Positions 22,111 through 30,444 of a stretch of DNA of 64,000 nucleotides are shown piece by piece. The notes under the pieces are model-generated. The model was not told the DNA's origin and made no database searches. It worked only from the letters and a program-made list of their open reading frames with translations. Position 1 is the stretch's first letter. Every line of letters starts with the position of its first letter. The stretch lies in NCBI RefSeq assembly GCF_002113375.1, contig NZ_NEHO01000007.1:1-64000 (forward strand), written 5' to 3'. The translations under genes were made by a program, and so were the position numbers. The DNA comes from Pseudomonas sp. R37(2017) (GTDB lineage Bacteria > Pseudomonadota > Gammaproteobacteria > Pseudomonadales > Pseudomonadaceae).

Positions 22111-23070
22111 ATGCGCAAGGGACTGTTTATCGGCATCAACGACTACACCCATGTTTCGCAATTGAGCGGTTGCAGCAATGACGCCATGGCCATGGCTTCG
22201 GTGCTGAAGACCGATGCCAACGGCGATCCGAACTTCAAGAACATCGTCCTGACCTCCGCCGAGGACTACCTGAGCCGGGAGAAGCTCGAAGACCAGATCC
22301 GCGAGCTGTTTTCCGGGGACTGTAATGTCGCGCTGCTGTACTTCGCCGGCCACGGCAGCTTCGATACCGATACCGACGAAGGCATGCTGATCCCGCAGGA
22401 CTACAAGAGCGCCAAGGACGGGATTCGCCTCAGCGACATTCTCAACTGGGCGAGCAAAGCCACGAAGATCAAAAACAAAGTGATCATTCTCGACTGCTGC
22501 CAGAGCGGCTCGGCCGGCGAACTGCGCGCCTTGCGCAGTGAAGGCAGCGTGGTCGGCGAAGGCATGACCATTCTGACCGCCTGCAAAAAGGAAGAGCCCG
22601 CGATGGAGGGGGGGCAGCACGGTGTTTTCACCGGACTGCTGCTCCAGGCCCTGCACGGCGGCGCGGCGAACATCCTGGGCAAGATCACCCCCGGCAGCCT
22701 CTATTCATTTGTCGACAACGCCCTCGACGCCTGGGAACAACGCCCGGTGTTCAAGACCAACGTGTCGCAGTTCATCTCCCTGCGCGAAGTTTCGCCACTG
22801 ATCCCCAAGGAGATCCTGCGCAAACTCCCCGACTGGTTCGCCGAAGCGGAGTCGGTCTACCCCCTTGCACCCAGCTTTGAGCCCACCGAACCCGAGTTCA
22901 ACCCGGAACAAGGCGAGGTCTTCGCCCAATTGCAAAAGTGCAACCGCCACAGCCTGGTCGAACCGGTGGACGCCGAACACATGTACTACGCCGCCATCCA
23001 CTCCACCGGCTGCCGCCTCACTGCCCTCGGCGCCTATTACCGTGAACTCGCGATCAAGGGACATTTCTGA
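22111..23070 (+). CDS. Caspase-like cysteine protease (Peptidase C14), putative TIR-activated effector
   Basis: Protein of 319 residues. A caspase/metacaspase domain (about 1-220) begins KGLFIGINDY, and the dyad is evident: His81 in YFAGHGS and Cys130 in LDCCQSG. The C-terminal stretch of about 95 residues (from about 225) contains EHMYYAAIHSTGCRLTALG and matches no domain I can name; it may bind the signal. No transmembrane or NTPase region. It starts two bases after the first TIR gene and its stop overlaps the second TIR start (TGATG). Gene pairing fits the TIR-caspase defence class named type IV Thoeris, in which a TIR-made N7-cADPR activates a broad protease. Confidence 0.88.
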   Translation: MRKGLFIGINDYTHVSQLSGCSNDAMAMASVLKTDANGDPNFKNIVLTSAEDYLSREKLEDQIRELFSGDCNVALLYFAGHGSFDTDTDEGMLIPQDYKSAKDGIRLSDILNWASKATKIKNKVIILDCCQSGSAGELRALRSEGSVVGEGMTILTACKKEEPAMEGGQHGVFTGLLLQALHGGAANILGKITPGSLYSFVDNALDAWEQRPVFKTNVSQFISLREVSPLIPKEILRKLPDWFAEAESVYPLAPSFEPTEPEFNPEQGEVFAQLQKCNRHSLVEPVDAEHMYYAAIHSTGCRLTALGAYYRELAIKGHF

Positions 23071-23561
23071 TGCCAGTGTTTATCAGCTACCGCCACATGG
23101 ACCGCGCCCTCGCGGTCAAAATCAACGCGCGCCTGATGCAGGCCAGCATCAAGACTTACCTCGACGTGCTGGATGCCGAATCCCAGACCACGGACGACAT
23201 CACCGCCGTGATCACCCGCAACATCAGCGAATGCACGCACCTGCTGGCGGTGGTGTCGGAGAGAACTGCGCTGTCCTGGTGGGTGCCATTCGAAATCGGT
23301 GAAGCGACCATCACCAACCGGCGCATCTGTTCGTTCAAGACTGGCCCGGCAGAACTGCCGCTGTACCTCGACAAGTGGCCGAAGCTGACCAGCGAACGGG
23401 ACATCGAGTTTTTCATCGATGCCTATCGCAACGAAACGATGCTCAAGCGTGCGATGACACTGGATTCGGTGACCGGTAGCGAGTCGGTGCGCAGCGTCAA
23501 CAAATCCAATGCCGATCGCTTTCACGCCGAGCTTAAATCCCGAATCACCCGAGGTTTTTAA
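23070..23561 (+). CDS. TIR-domain protein (second TIR of the defence operon)
   Basis: A 163-residue protein with a canonical TIR fold: PVFISYRHMDRALA at the N-terminus, a YLDVLD strand, and the catalytic-type motif SWWVPFEIGEA with Glu75 four residues after Trp71. It differs clearly from the first TIR protein (FISYRHMD against FISHSWNYSD), so they are not recent duplicates. The C-terminal 45 residues lie outside the core TIR. Its start overlaps the caspase stop by one base. It may be an alternative phage sensor feeding the same protease, or a helper; this is inference. Confidence 0.85.
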   Translation: MPVFISYRHMDRALAVKINARLMQASIKTYLDVLDAESQTTDDITAVITRNISECTHLLAVVSERTALSWWVPFEIGEATITNRRICSFKTGPAELPLYLDKWPKLTSERDIEFFIDAYRNETMLKRAMTLDSVTGSESVRSVNKSNADRFHAELKSRITRGF

Positions 23562-23573
23562 TGTAGGAACGAC

Positions 23574-23603
23574 AAAAAAGCCGACATCACTGTCGGCTTT
23601 TTT
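23574..23603. terminator. Bidirectional terminator between the TIR-caspase operon and motB
   Basis: AAAAAAGCCGACA and TGTCGGCTTTTTT form a 13 bp stem around TCAC, with T tracts on both strands. It lies 12 bp past the second TIR stop and 5 bp past the motB stop, and can serve both. Confidence 0.95.
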
Positions 23604-23608
23604 GTTTG

Positions 23609-24658
23609 TCACTGCTTCGGCGGTTCAGCCGGCTTGGCTGGTTCACCCGGTTTCGGTGCCGGGTCGTCGAACAGGTTCAGGCGCTCGCGCACTTCGTGGG
23701 CCGGCAGCGGTTCCTTGTCTGCCGGCAACGCGTTCGGGTCGACCGGTGCAGCAGCCGGCGCGGCTCCCGGAGCAGCTGAACCTTGCGGCGCATCAGGAGC
23801 TGGCTCGGCACCTTGCGAACCTTCGATTGCACGTTGTGCTTTCTTGGTCAGCACCACGATGTCGATGCGACGGTTCACCGGATTGAACGGATGCTCGCGA
23901 TCGAACAGGGCCGACGAGGCATAACCGACCACGCGCGCCACCTGCGCATCCGGATAGCTGCCCGCCACCAGCGCACGACGCGCGGCGTTGGCACGGTTGG
24001 CCGAAAGCTCCCAGTTACCGAAATCACCGGTGCCGGTGTACGGCTTGGCATCGGTGTGGCCGCTGATGCTGATCTTGTTCGGCACCGCCTTGATGGTGTC
24101 GGCCATGGCCAGCAGGATGTCTTCGAAATACGGTTTCAGACGAGCCGAACCCGAGTCGAACATCGGGCGGTTTTCCGCATCCATGATCTGGATACGCAGG
24201 CCATCCGGGGTAATTTCGAACAGGATCTGGTCCTTGAACTTCTGCAGTTGCGGGTTCTCGTCAACCTTGTTCTGCAGTTCTTGCAGCAACAGTTCGAGGC
24301 GTTCCTTTTCAACCTGCTCGGCCATGCCTTCGACCTGGTCGGTATCGACAGTCACCTTGTCCGGTTGTGGCTGGGACTTGACCTCGGGGTTGAGGGTGTT
24401 TTCCGGCGCCATGGTCGGCGTACCGCCCAGATCGATGATGTATGGCGTGCCGCTTTCGGAAAAGCCGATCGGGTCCTTGAAGTAACCGGCAATGGCGATC
24501 TTCTGCTCCGGCGTGGCGGTGGACAGCAGCCACAACACCAGGAAGAACGCCATCATCGCCGTGGCGAAGTCGGCGAAGGCGATTTTCCACGCGCCGCCGT
24601 GATGCCCGCCGCCGTAGCGCTTGACGCGCTTGATGATTATCGGCTGGTTATTCTCCAT
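23609..24658 (-). CDS. motB: Flagellar stator protein MotB
   Basis: Peptidoglycan-anchored stator subunit of 349 residues. The single N-terminal helix carries the proton-binding aspartate, Asp30 in FADFATAMMAFFLVLWLLS. A plug region follows, then an OmpA-like murein-binding domain (about 150-275, with SGHTDAKPY and NRRIDIVVLTKK). The tail after residue 280 is Ala/Pro-rich. Three bases separate it from motA. As Pseudomonas carries both MotAB and MotCD stators, this is the MotAB pair by position. Confidence 0.96.
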   Translation of the reverse strand: MENNQPIIIKRVKRYGGGHHGGAWKIAFADFATAMMAFFLVLWLLSTATPEQKIAIAGYFKDPIGFSESGTPYIIDLGGTPTMAPENTLNPEVKSQPQPDKVTVDTDQVEGMAEQVEKERLELLLQELQNKVDENPQLQKFKDQILFEITPDGLRIQIMDAENRPMFDSGSARLKPYFEDILLAMADTIKAVPNKISISGHTDAKPYTGTGDFGNWELSANRANAARRALVAGSYPDAQVARVVGYASSALFDREHPFNPVNRRIDIVVLTKKAQRAIEGSQGAEPAPDAPQGSAAPGAAPAAAPVDPNALPADKEPLPAHEVRERLNLFDDPAPKPGEPAKPAEPPKQ

Positions 24659-24661
24659 GAC

Positions 24662-25513
24662 TTAACGCCCGCGAACCGCTTGTTCCAGCTCGGCGAAGCT
24701 TGGACGGTGCGCCGGGTACAGCACCTTGCGCCCGAACTCCACGGCCAGCGACGGCGGCATGCCGGAAGCCGAAGCCACCAGTGAGGCCTTGATGGCTTCG
24801 TAGACGTTCAGCTCTTCCTTGGCATCGTGGGCCAGGGAATGGGCCAGCGGACCAAAGAAGCCGTAGGCGGCGAGAATACCGAAGAAGGTGCCGACCAGCG
24901 CCGCACCCACGTGCAGGCCGATGGACTTCTGGTCGCCATCGCCCAGCGAAGCCATGGTCACCACGATACCCAGTACCGCCGCGACGATACCGAAACCGGG
25001 CATGCCGTCGGCGATGCCGTTCACGGCGTGGGACGGATGCTCCAGCTCTTCCTTGAGGCTGAGCAACTCCATGTCGAACAGGCCTTCCAGCTCGTGCGGG
25101 GCCATGTTGCCGGAAGACATGATGCGCAGGTAATCGCAGATGAACGCGGTCATGCGCTCATCCTTGAGGACCGTCGGGTACTTGGCGAAGATCGGGCTCG
25201 CGGCGGCATCTTCAATGTCGCCCTCGATGGCCATCATGCCCTCGCGGCGACTCTTGTTGAGGATCTCGTAGATAAGACCCAGCACTTCAAGGTAGAAACC
25301 GTGGTTGAACCGCGAACTGAACATGCCCAGGGACTTCTTGAGCACGTGCATCGTCATGTGGCCGGGGTTGGCTTGCAAGAATGCGCCGAGGGCCGCGCCG
25401 CCGATGATCATGACCTCGAAAGGTTGGATCAGGGCGGCAATCTTGCCGTGAGAAAGCACGTATCCGCCGAGCACGCTCGCGAATACGACGATGATGCCGA
25501 TAATTTTAGCCAT
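24662..25513 (-). CDS. motA: Flagellar stator protein MotA
   Basis: Inner-membrane stator subunit of 283 residues that forms the proton channel with MotB and pushes on FliG. Four helices are visible: near 2-20, 30-50, 170-190 and 200-225, with a large cytoplasmic loop between the second and third. Conserved features include GGAALGAFLQANPG and the proline in GMPGFGIVAAVLGIVVTM. It is the first gene of motAB and is divergent from the HDOD gene. Confidence 0.96.
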   Translation of the reverse strand: MAKIIGIIVVFASVLGGYVLSHGKIAALIQPFEVMIIGGAALGAFLQANPGHMTMHVLKKSLGMFSSRFNHGFYLEVLGLIYEILNKSRREGMMAIEGDIEDAAASPIFAKYPTVLKDERMTAFICDYLRIMSSGNMAPHELEGLFDMELLSLKEELEHPSHAVNGIADGMPGFGIVAAVLGIVVTMASLGDGDQKSIGLHVGAALVGTFFGILAAYGFFGPLAHSLAHDAKEELNVYEAIKASLVASASGMPPSLAVEFGRKVLYPAHRPSFAELEQAVRGR

Positions 25514-25680
25514 AGGTTAGGAGAGCACTTACTGAGTCGGGTTCAAGGTCATATTCGGAAGTTAAAAAATCTCTTCTTCTACTTATCGGCAAAACTGCGC
25601 CAGACTATAGCCAGTTCAGGCGAAAAGCTAATTCGACCCAATCCGGGCACAGGTAATGTTGATAATGATCGCCTCCCACC

Positions 25681-27219
25681 ATGGTTAACGAAACGAACGT
25701 TCCAACACCAAAACCGACGACACTCGAAGGCTGGGTCAAGCTGCTCGATGGCGTACGCCTTCCTGTTCCACAAGCCAGCCACGACCGTGTCTGCAAGGCC
25801 ATCCGCGACAATCGCAGCTCGCTGCGCGATATCGCCGACCTCATGCAAGGCAGCCCCGCCCTGGCCTTGAGCGTGATTCGCGAAGCCAACCGACACACCC
25901 ATGGCGGCATGACAGAGCCCGCGGAAAACCTCGAGATTGCGATCAATCGCCTCGGTCTGAAGCGCACCGAAGAGCTGCTCGCGCGCCTGCCCGCCAAACC
26001 CCGGTCCGAAATCCCCACAGCCTTGCGTCAGTTGCAGATGATCAGCCAGCACGCCATGCAACAGGCCAACGGTTTTTTTGCCAGTCGCCTGGCGCGCCTG
26101 TGGCAGGACATCCATTGGGGCAGCCTGCTGTTTCTTTCGCCCTTGTGGCCTTTGGCGCTGACCCATCCAAAATTGCTCGAAGAATGGGAGCTGCGGGTCA
26201 TCCATAAAGGTGAGTCGGCACGCAAAGTCGAAAAGCAATTGTTTGGCGTACGTTTGCTGGACATCGGCCAGGCGCTGGTGGAGGTCTGGCGCTTGCCGAT
26301 CTGGGTGCAGCAGGGTTATCGCCTGCTGCTCAACGAGCAGCGGGAGCTGGTGAAAGTGCTGCGCATCGCCCGTGACAGCGAGCATCCGTTGCGCCAGCAG
26401 AACCGCCTCGATGACGATCCGACCCTGCGCCGCTGGCTCAACCAACCGGCCAATACGGTGCTGCTGGCCAACGGTCTGGCGCTGTCGGCACAACACGCCT
26501 GGGACAGCCCGCACAGTGAACGCTGGCAGTACCTGACCAGCCTTTACCTGCAAATGCCGATGGACGAAGTGCAACAACAACTGCACCAGCAAGCCGCCAA
26601 CAGCGCGCGCCATCACGCCTTGCCGGACCTCTGGCACCCCGCCGAATCGCTGATCTGGCCGTGGGGCATGAATCGTATCCACGCCGGACTGCTGCCAGCC
26701 GCGGCACCGACTGCCGAAGACCTGGCGAAATGGCGCAAGCAATGCAGCGAGTTGCTGGTCGAGCCGAGCCGTTTCACCAATGCCATGCACTTGACCATCG
26801 CCGCCCGGGACGCCCTCGTGGCTTGCGGCATGCGCCGGGTGATGATCCTGATGGCCGACCGCACCCACGCCAACCTGCGTGTGCACCAAACGGCCGGCCT
26901 GCCGAAGGAAGCGGCCGGATTGAACTTCGTGGTCAGCCAGAGCAACGTATTGCAACGCCTGCTCGCGCAACAGGCCCAGGTCCGCCTGACACCGGCCAAC
27001 AACGCGCAATTCTCGGCCCTGCTGCCCAACAGCCTGCGATCGCAGTTCAGCGGTGAACATCTGTTGCTGCGTTCGCTGGTCAACAATGGCCGAGTGATCA
27101 TGATCGTCCTGGCGGATCAGGGCGGCGGGCCGTTTTCGGAAATTTCGGTACAGGCTTTCGGCAAAACCGCGCAGTGCATCGAAAAAGCCCTGCACAGCTT
27201 TAGCCACCGCGGCCAATAA
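25681..27219 (+). CDS. HDOD-domain protein
   Basis: Cytoplasmic protein of 512 residues with an N-terminal HDOD domain (about 15-220), recognised from the VPVPQAS-like opening, the SPALALSVIREAN helix and the AINRLGLKRTEELL segment. HDOD proteins resemble HD phosphohydrolases without the metal residues and usually act in signalling. The C-terminal half (about 280-510) has GAF-like character but no motif I can pin down. Position matches PA4955 of P. aeruginosa, between motA and rhdA. Function unknown. Confidence 0.8.
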   Translation: MVNETNVPTPKPTTLEGWVKLLDGVRLPVPQASHDRVCKAIRDNRSSLRDIADLMQGSPALALSVIREANRHTHGGMTEPAENLEIAINRLGLKRTEELLARLPAKPRSEIPTALRQLQMISQHAMQQANGFFASRLARLWQDIHWGSLLFLSPLWPLALTHPKLLEEWELRVIHKGESARKVEKQLFGVRLLDIGQALVEVWRLPIWVQQGYRLLLNEQRELVKVLRIARDSEHPLRQQNRLDDDPTLRRWLNQPANTVLLANGLALSAQHAWDSPHSERWQYLTSLYLQMPMDEVQQQLHQQAANSARHHALPDLWHPAESLIWPWGMNRIHAGLLPAAAPTAEDLAKWRKQCSELLVEPSRFTNAMHLTIAARDALVACGMRRVMILMADRTHANLRVHQTAGLPKEAAGLNFVVSQSNVLQRLLAQQAQVRLTPANNAQFSALLPNSLRSQFSGEHLLLRSLVNNGRVIMIVLADQGGGPFSEISVQAFGKTAQCIEKALHSFSHRGQ

Positions 27220-27260
27220 GCTGCGCTACAATCCTCCCTTTTGTGCTCTGGAGACCTCAC

Positions 27261-28085
27261 ATGTCTGACTTCTCTGGCTTGCCGCTGGTGATCGAGCCGA
27301 GCGACTTGCTCCCTCGCCTCGAAGCCCGCGAACTGATTCTGGTGGACCTGACCAGTGCCGCCCGCTACGCCGAAGGACACATCCCAGGCGCGCGCTTCGT
27401 CGATCCGAAACGCACGCAACTCGGCCAGCCTCCCGCCCCGGGACTGATGCCCCCGCAGGCAGCACTCGAAACGCTGTTTGGCGAGCTGGGACACAATCCC
27501 GATGCGGTCTACGTGGTCTATGACGACGAAGGCGGGGGTTGGGCCGGACGCTTCATCTGGCTGCTGGATGTCATCGGCCACAGCAAGTACCACTATATAG
27601 ACGGCGGCCTGCCGGCCTGGCTGGCAGAAGGCTTGCCCATGTCGATCCAGATCCCGCCATCGGCGGGTGGCCCGGTTTCATTGACCTTGCATGATGAACC
27701 CACCGCCACCCGCGAATACCTGCAAAGCCGTCTCGGCGCCGCCGACCTGGCGATCTGGGATGCACGCGGGCCGTTGGAGTACTCCGGCGAGAAAGTCCTC
27801 GCGGCAAAAGGCGGACACATCCCCGGTGCGATCAATTTCGAATGGACCGCCGGCATGGACCAGGCACGCCAGCTGCGCATCCGCACCGACATGCCGCAGA
27901 TCCTCGAACAACTCGGGATCAGCAAAGACAAAGAAGTGATTACCCACTGCCAGACCCACCATCGTTCTGGCTTCACCTATCTGGTGGCCAAGTCTCTCGG
28001 TTATCCGCGGGTCAAAGGCTACGCCGGCTCCTGGGGCGAATGGGGCAACCATCCCGACACGCCCGTAGAGATCCAAGGTTTTTAA
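27261..28085 (+). CDS. rhdA: Thiosulfate sulfurtransferase (rhodanese) RhdA
   Basis: Transfers sulfane sulfur from thiosulfate to cyanide or other thiophiles. The 274-residue protein has two rhodanese domains. The N-terminal one is inactive; the C-terminal one has Cys230 in the loop CQTHHRSG, the same residue number and loop as in Azotobacter vinelandii RhdA. Start at 27261 follows CTGGAGA. Psd begins nine bases after the stop, so the genes are probably co-transcribed. Confidence 0.95.
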   Translation: MSDFSGLPLVIEPSDLLPRLEARELILVDLTSAARYAEGHIPGARFVDPKRTQLGQPPAPGLMPPQAALETLFGELGHNPDAVYVVYDDEGGGWAGRFIWLLDVIGHSKYHYIDGGLPAWLAEGLPMSIQIPPSAGGPVSLTLHDEPTATREYLQSRLGAADLAIWDARGPLEYSGEKVLAAKGGHIPGAINFEWTAGMDQARQLRIRTDMPQILEQLGISKDKEVITHCQTHHRSGFTYLVAKSLGYPRVKGYAGSWGEWGNHPDTPVEIQGF

Positions 28086-28094
28086 GGACAGTTA

Positions 28095-28955
28095 ATGAAC
28101 AAGCGTCTGTTTATCCTCAGCCAGTACCTGCTGCCCCACAATTTGCTCTCGCGACTGGCCGGCTGCATCGCCGAATGCCGCGTGCGCTGGTTCAAGAATG
28201 CCTTTACCGCCTGGTTCGCCAAGCGTTATCAGGTAGACATGTCCCAGGCGCTGGTCGAAGACCTGACCGCCTACGAGCACTTCAACGCGTTCTTCACCCG
28301 CGCGCTGAAAGACGGTGCCCGTCCGCTGGACGAAACCCCGGGCGCGATCCTCAGCCCGGCCGACGGCGCGATCAGCCAGCTCGGCCCGATCGAGCACGGC
28401 CGCGTGTTCCAGGCCAAGGGCCACAGTTTCAGCGTGCTGGAGCTGTTGGGCGGCGATGCGGCAAACGCTGCGCCGTTCATGGGTGGCGACTTCGCGACCA
28501 TCTACCTGTCGCCGAAGGACTACCACCGCGTGCACATGCCGCTGGCCGGCACCCTGCGCGAAATGGTCTACATCCCGGGTCGCCTGTTCTCGGTCAACCA
28601 GACCACCGCTGAAAACGTTCCGGAACTGTTCGCCCGCAACGAGCGCGTAGCGTGCATTTTCGACACCGAGCGCGGGCCGATGGCCGTTGTGCTGGTGGGC
28701 GCGATGATCGTGGCCTCGATTGAAACCGTCTGGGCCGGTCTGGTGACTCCGCCGAAGCGCGAGTTGAAAACCTTCCGTTACGACGAAGCCGCCCGCGCGC
28801 CGATCCACCTGGAAAAAGGTGCGGAACTGGGTCGCTTCAAGCTGGGTTCGACCGCTGTCGTGCTGTTCGGGCCGGATCAGGTGAAGTGGGCTGAAGAAAT
28901 GACCGCCGGTGCGGCGGTGCAGATGGGTCAGGGCATGGGCTCGCCAAAAGCCTGA
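28095..28955 (+). CDS. psd: Phosphatidylserine decarboxylase proenzyme
   Basis: Makes phosphatidylethanolamine at the inner membrane. The 286-residue proenzyme cleaves itself at the LGST motif between Gly251 and Ser252; the serine becomes the pyruvoyl group of the alpha chain. Further conserved stretches are [19 protein letters not shown] and [18 protein letters not shown]. It follows rhdA closely, with the same order in P. aeruginosa. Confidence 0.97.
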   Translation: MNKRLFILSQYLLPHNLLSRLAGCIAECRVRWFKNAFTAWFAKRYQVDMSQALVEDLTAYEHFNAFFTRALKDGARPLDETPGAILSPADGAISQLGPIEHGRVFQAKGHSFSVLELLGGDAANAAPFMGGDFATIYLSPKDYHRVHMPLAGTLREMVYIPGRLFSVNQTTAENVPELFARNERVACIFDTERGPMAVVLVGAMIVASIETVWAGLVTPPKRELKTFRYDEAARAPIHLEKGAELGRFKLGSTAVVLFGPDQVKWAEEMTAGAAVQMGQGMGSPKA

Positions 28956-28966
28956 TCGACACACAC

Positions 28967-29081
28967 CTGTAGGAGCGGGTGCCCGCTTGCGGCCTGGTCG
29001 CGATGAACCATAGTGCGACGCGGGCATTCAGAACGCCCGCGTCTTCGTTGACGACCATCGCGAGCAGGCTCGCTCCTACAG
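28967..29081. repeat. REP pair with an internal hairpin
   Basis: CTGTAGGAGCGGG and a GCGAGCAGGCTCGCTCCTACAG palindrome lie in inverted orientation. Between them GACGCGGGC (29017) and GCCCGCGTC (29035) form a separate 9 bp stem. The unit sits between the converging ends of psd and serB and may stop both transcripts. Confidence 0.85.
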
Positions 29082-29094
29082 TAGTTTTGCGGTG

Positions 29095-30309
29095 TTACAG
29101 TTGGCCGTCGCGATCGCGGAAGCCCAGCAGATACAGCACGCCATCCAGCCCCAGGGTGGAAATCGCCTGCTTGGCCGACTGTTTCACCAGCGGCTTGGCG
29201 CGGAACGCCACGCCCAGCCCGGCAATCGCCAGCATCGGCAAGTCATTGGCACCATCGCCGACAGCAATGGTCTGCTCCAGGCGCAAACCTTCCTTGTGCG
29301 CCAGCTCTTTGAGCAAATCCGCCTTGCGCTGCGCATCGACAATCGGCTCGACCGCCACGCCGGTGACTTTGCCGTCGACCACTTCCAGTTCGTTGGCAAA
29401 CACATAGTCGATCCCCAGCTTGGCCTGCAATTGCTTGGCAAAGTAGGTGAAGCCACCCGACAGAATCGCGGTCTTGTAGCCCAGGCGCTTGAGTTCGGCG
29501 AACAGGGTTTCGGCACCTTCGGTCAAGCGCAGCGAGGCGCCGATGGAGTCCAGCACCTTGACGTCCAGGCCTTTGAGCAAGGCCAAACGCTCTTTGAAAC
29601 TGGCGCGGAAGTCCAGCTCACCGGCCATCGCCCGCTCGGTGATTTCCGAGACCTTGTCACCCACGCCAGCCGCCTTGGCCAGTTCGTCGATCACTTCGGC
29701 CTCGATCAGCGTCGAATCCATGTCGAATACCGCCAGACGACGGTTGCGACGGAACAGCGAATCTTCCTGGAAGGCGATGTCGACGTTCAGTTCCTGGGCG
29801 ACGCTGAGGAATTCGGCCCGCAGCGCCTGCGGATCAGCCGCCTCGCCACGCACGGAAAACTCGATGCAACCCTTGCCCTTGTCGGCCGGCGTGTCCAGCG
29901 GCATGCGCCCGGACAGACGATCGATGTGGTCGATGTTCAGGCCATATTTGGCGGTGATCGAGCTCACGGCCTGCAACTGCCCGGCTGTCACCTTGCGGGT
30001 CAACAGGGTCACGATGTGGCGTTTTTTGCCCTGGTTGCCGACCCACTGCTGGTAATCCACTTCGGATACCGGCGTGAAACGCACTTGTTGATCGAGTTCA
30101 TAGCCCTTGAACAGGATGTCCTTGAGCACGGACTTGCCTTGCTCGGTGTCGGGAATTTCAACCAGGATGCCGAACGACAAGGTGTCGTGGATCACCGCCT
30201 GACCGATGTCGAGAATGTTCACACCACCTTGGGCCAGAACGCCGGTAATGGCCGCAGTCAGACCCGGACGATCGGATCCCGTGATGTTTATCAGGACGAT
30301 TTCGCGCAA
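29095..30309 (-). CDS. serB: Phosphoserine phosphatase
   Basis: Last step of serine synthesis. The 404-residue form has an N-terminal ACT-like region (about 1-180) and a C-terminal HAD phosphatase: DMDSTLIEAEVIDEL at 196-210, SGGFTYFA and GDGANDLPML. The start is probably TTG at 30309, giving MREIVLINITG, the conserved N-terminus; GGGGG lies upstream and no in-frame ATG is available. It is divergent from the membrane-protein gene at 30445. Confidence 0.95.
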   Translation of the reverse strand: MREIVLINITGSDRPGLTAAITGVLAQGGVNILDIGQAVIHDTLSFGILVEIPDTEQGKSVLKDILFKGYELDQQVRFTPVSEVDYQQWVGNQGKKRHIVTLLTRKVTAGQLQAVSSITAKYGLNIDHIDRLSGRMPLDTPADKGKGCIEFSVRGEAADPQALRAEFLSVAQELNVDIAFQEDSLFRRNRRLAVFDMDSTLIEAEVIDELAKAAGVGDKVSEITERAMAGELDFRASFKERLALLKGLDVKVLDSIGASLRLTEGAETLFAELKRLGYKTAILSGGFTYFAKQLQAKLGIDYVFANELEVVDGKVTGVAVEPIVDAQRKADLLKELAHKEGLRLEQTIAVGDGANDLPMLAIAGLGVAFRAKPLVKQSAKQAISTLGLDGVLYLLGFRDRDGQL

Positions 30310-30444
30310 GGCGCACCCCCGCAAGTGGAAAAAAACCGCATTCTACCCACTTTCAGTGACCATCGGGCACCGTGAGCGCTTTGACGGCCTAGGGCCTGTC
30401 GCTATACTGCGCGTCAACTTCACGGACAAAAGAGCCGAGCTCAA

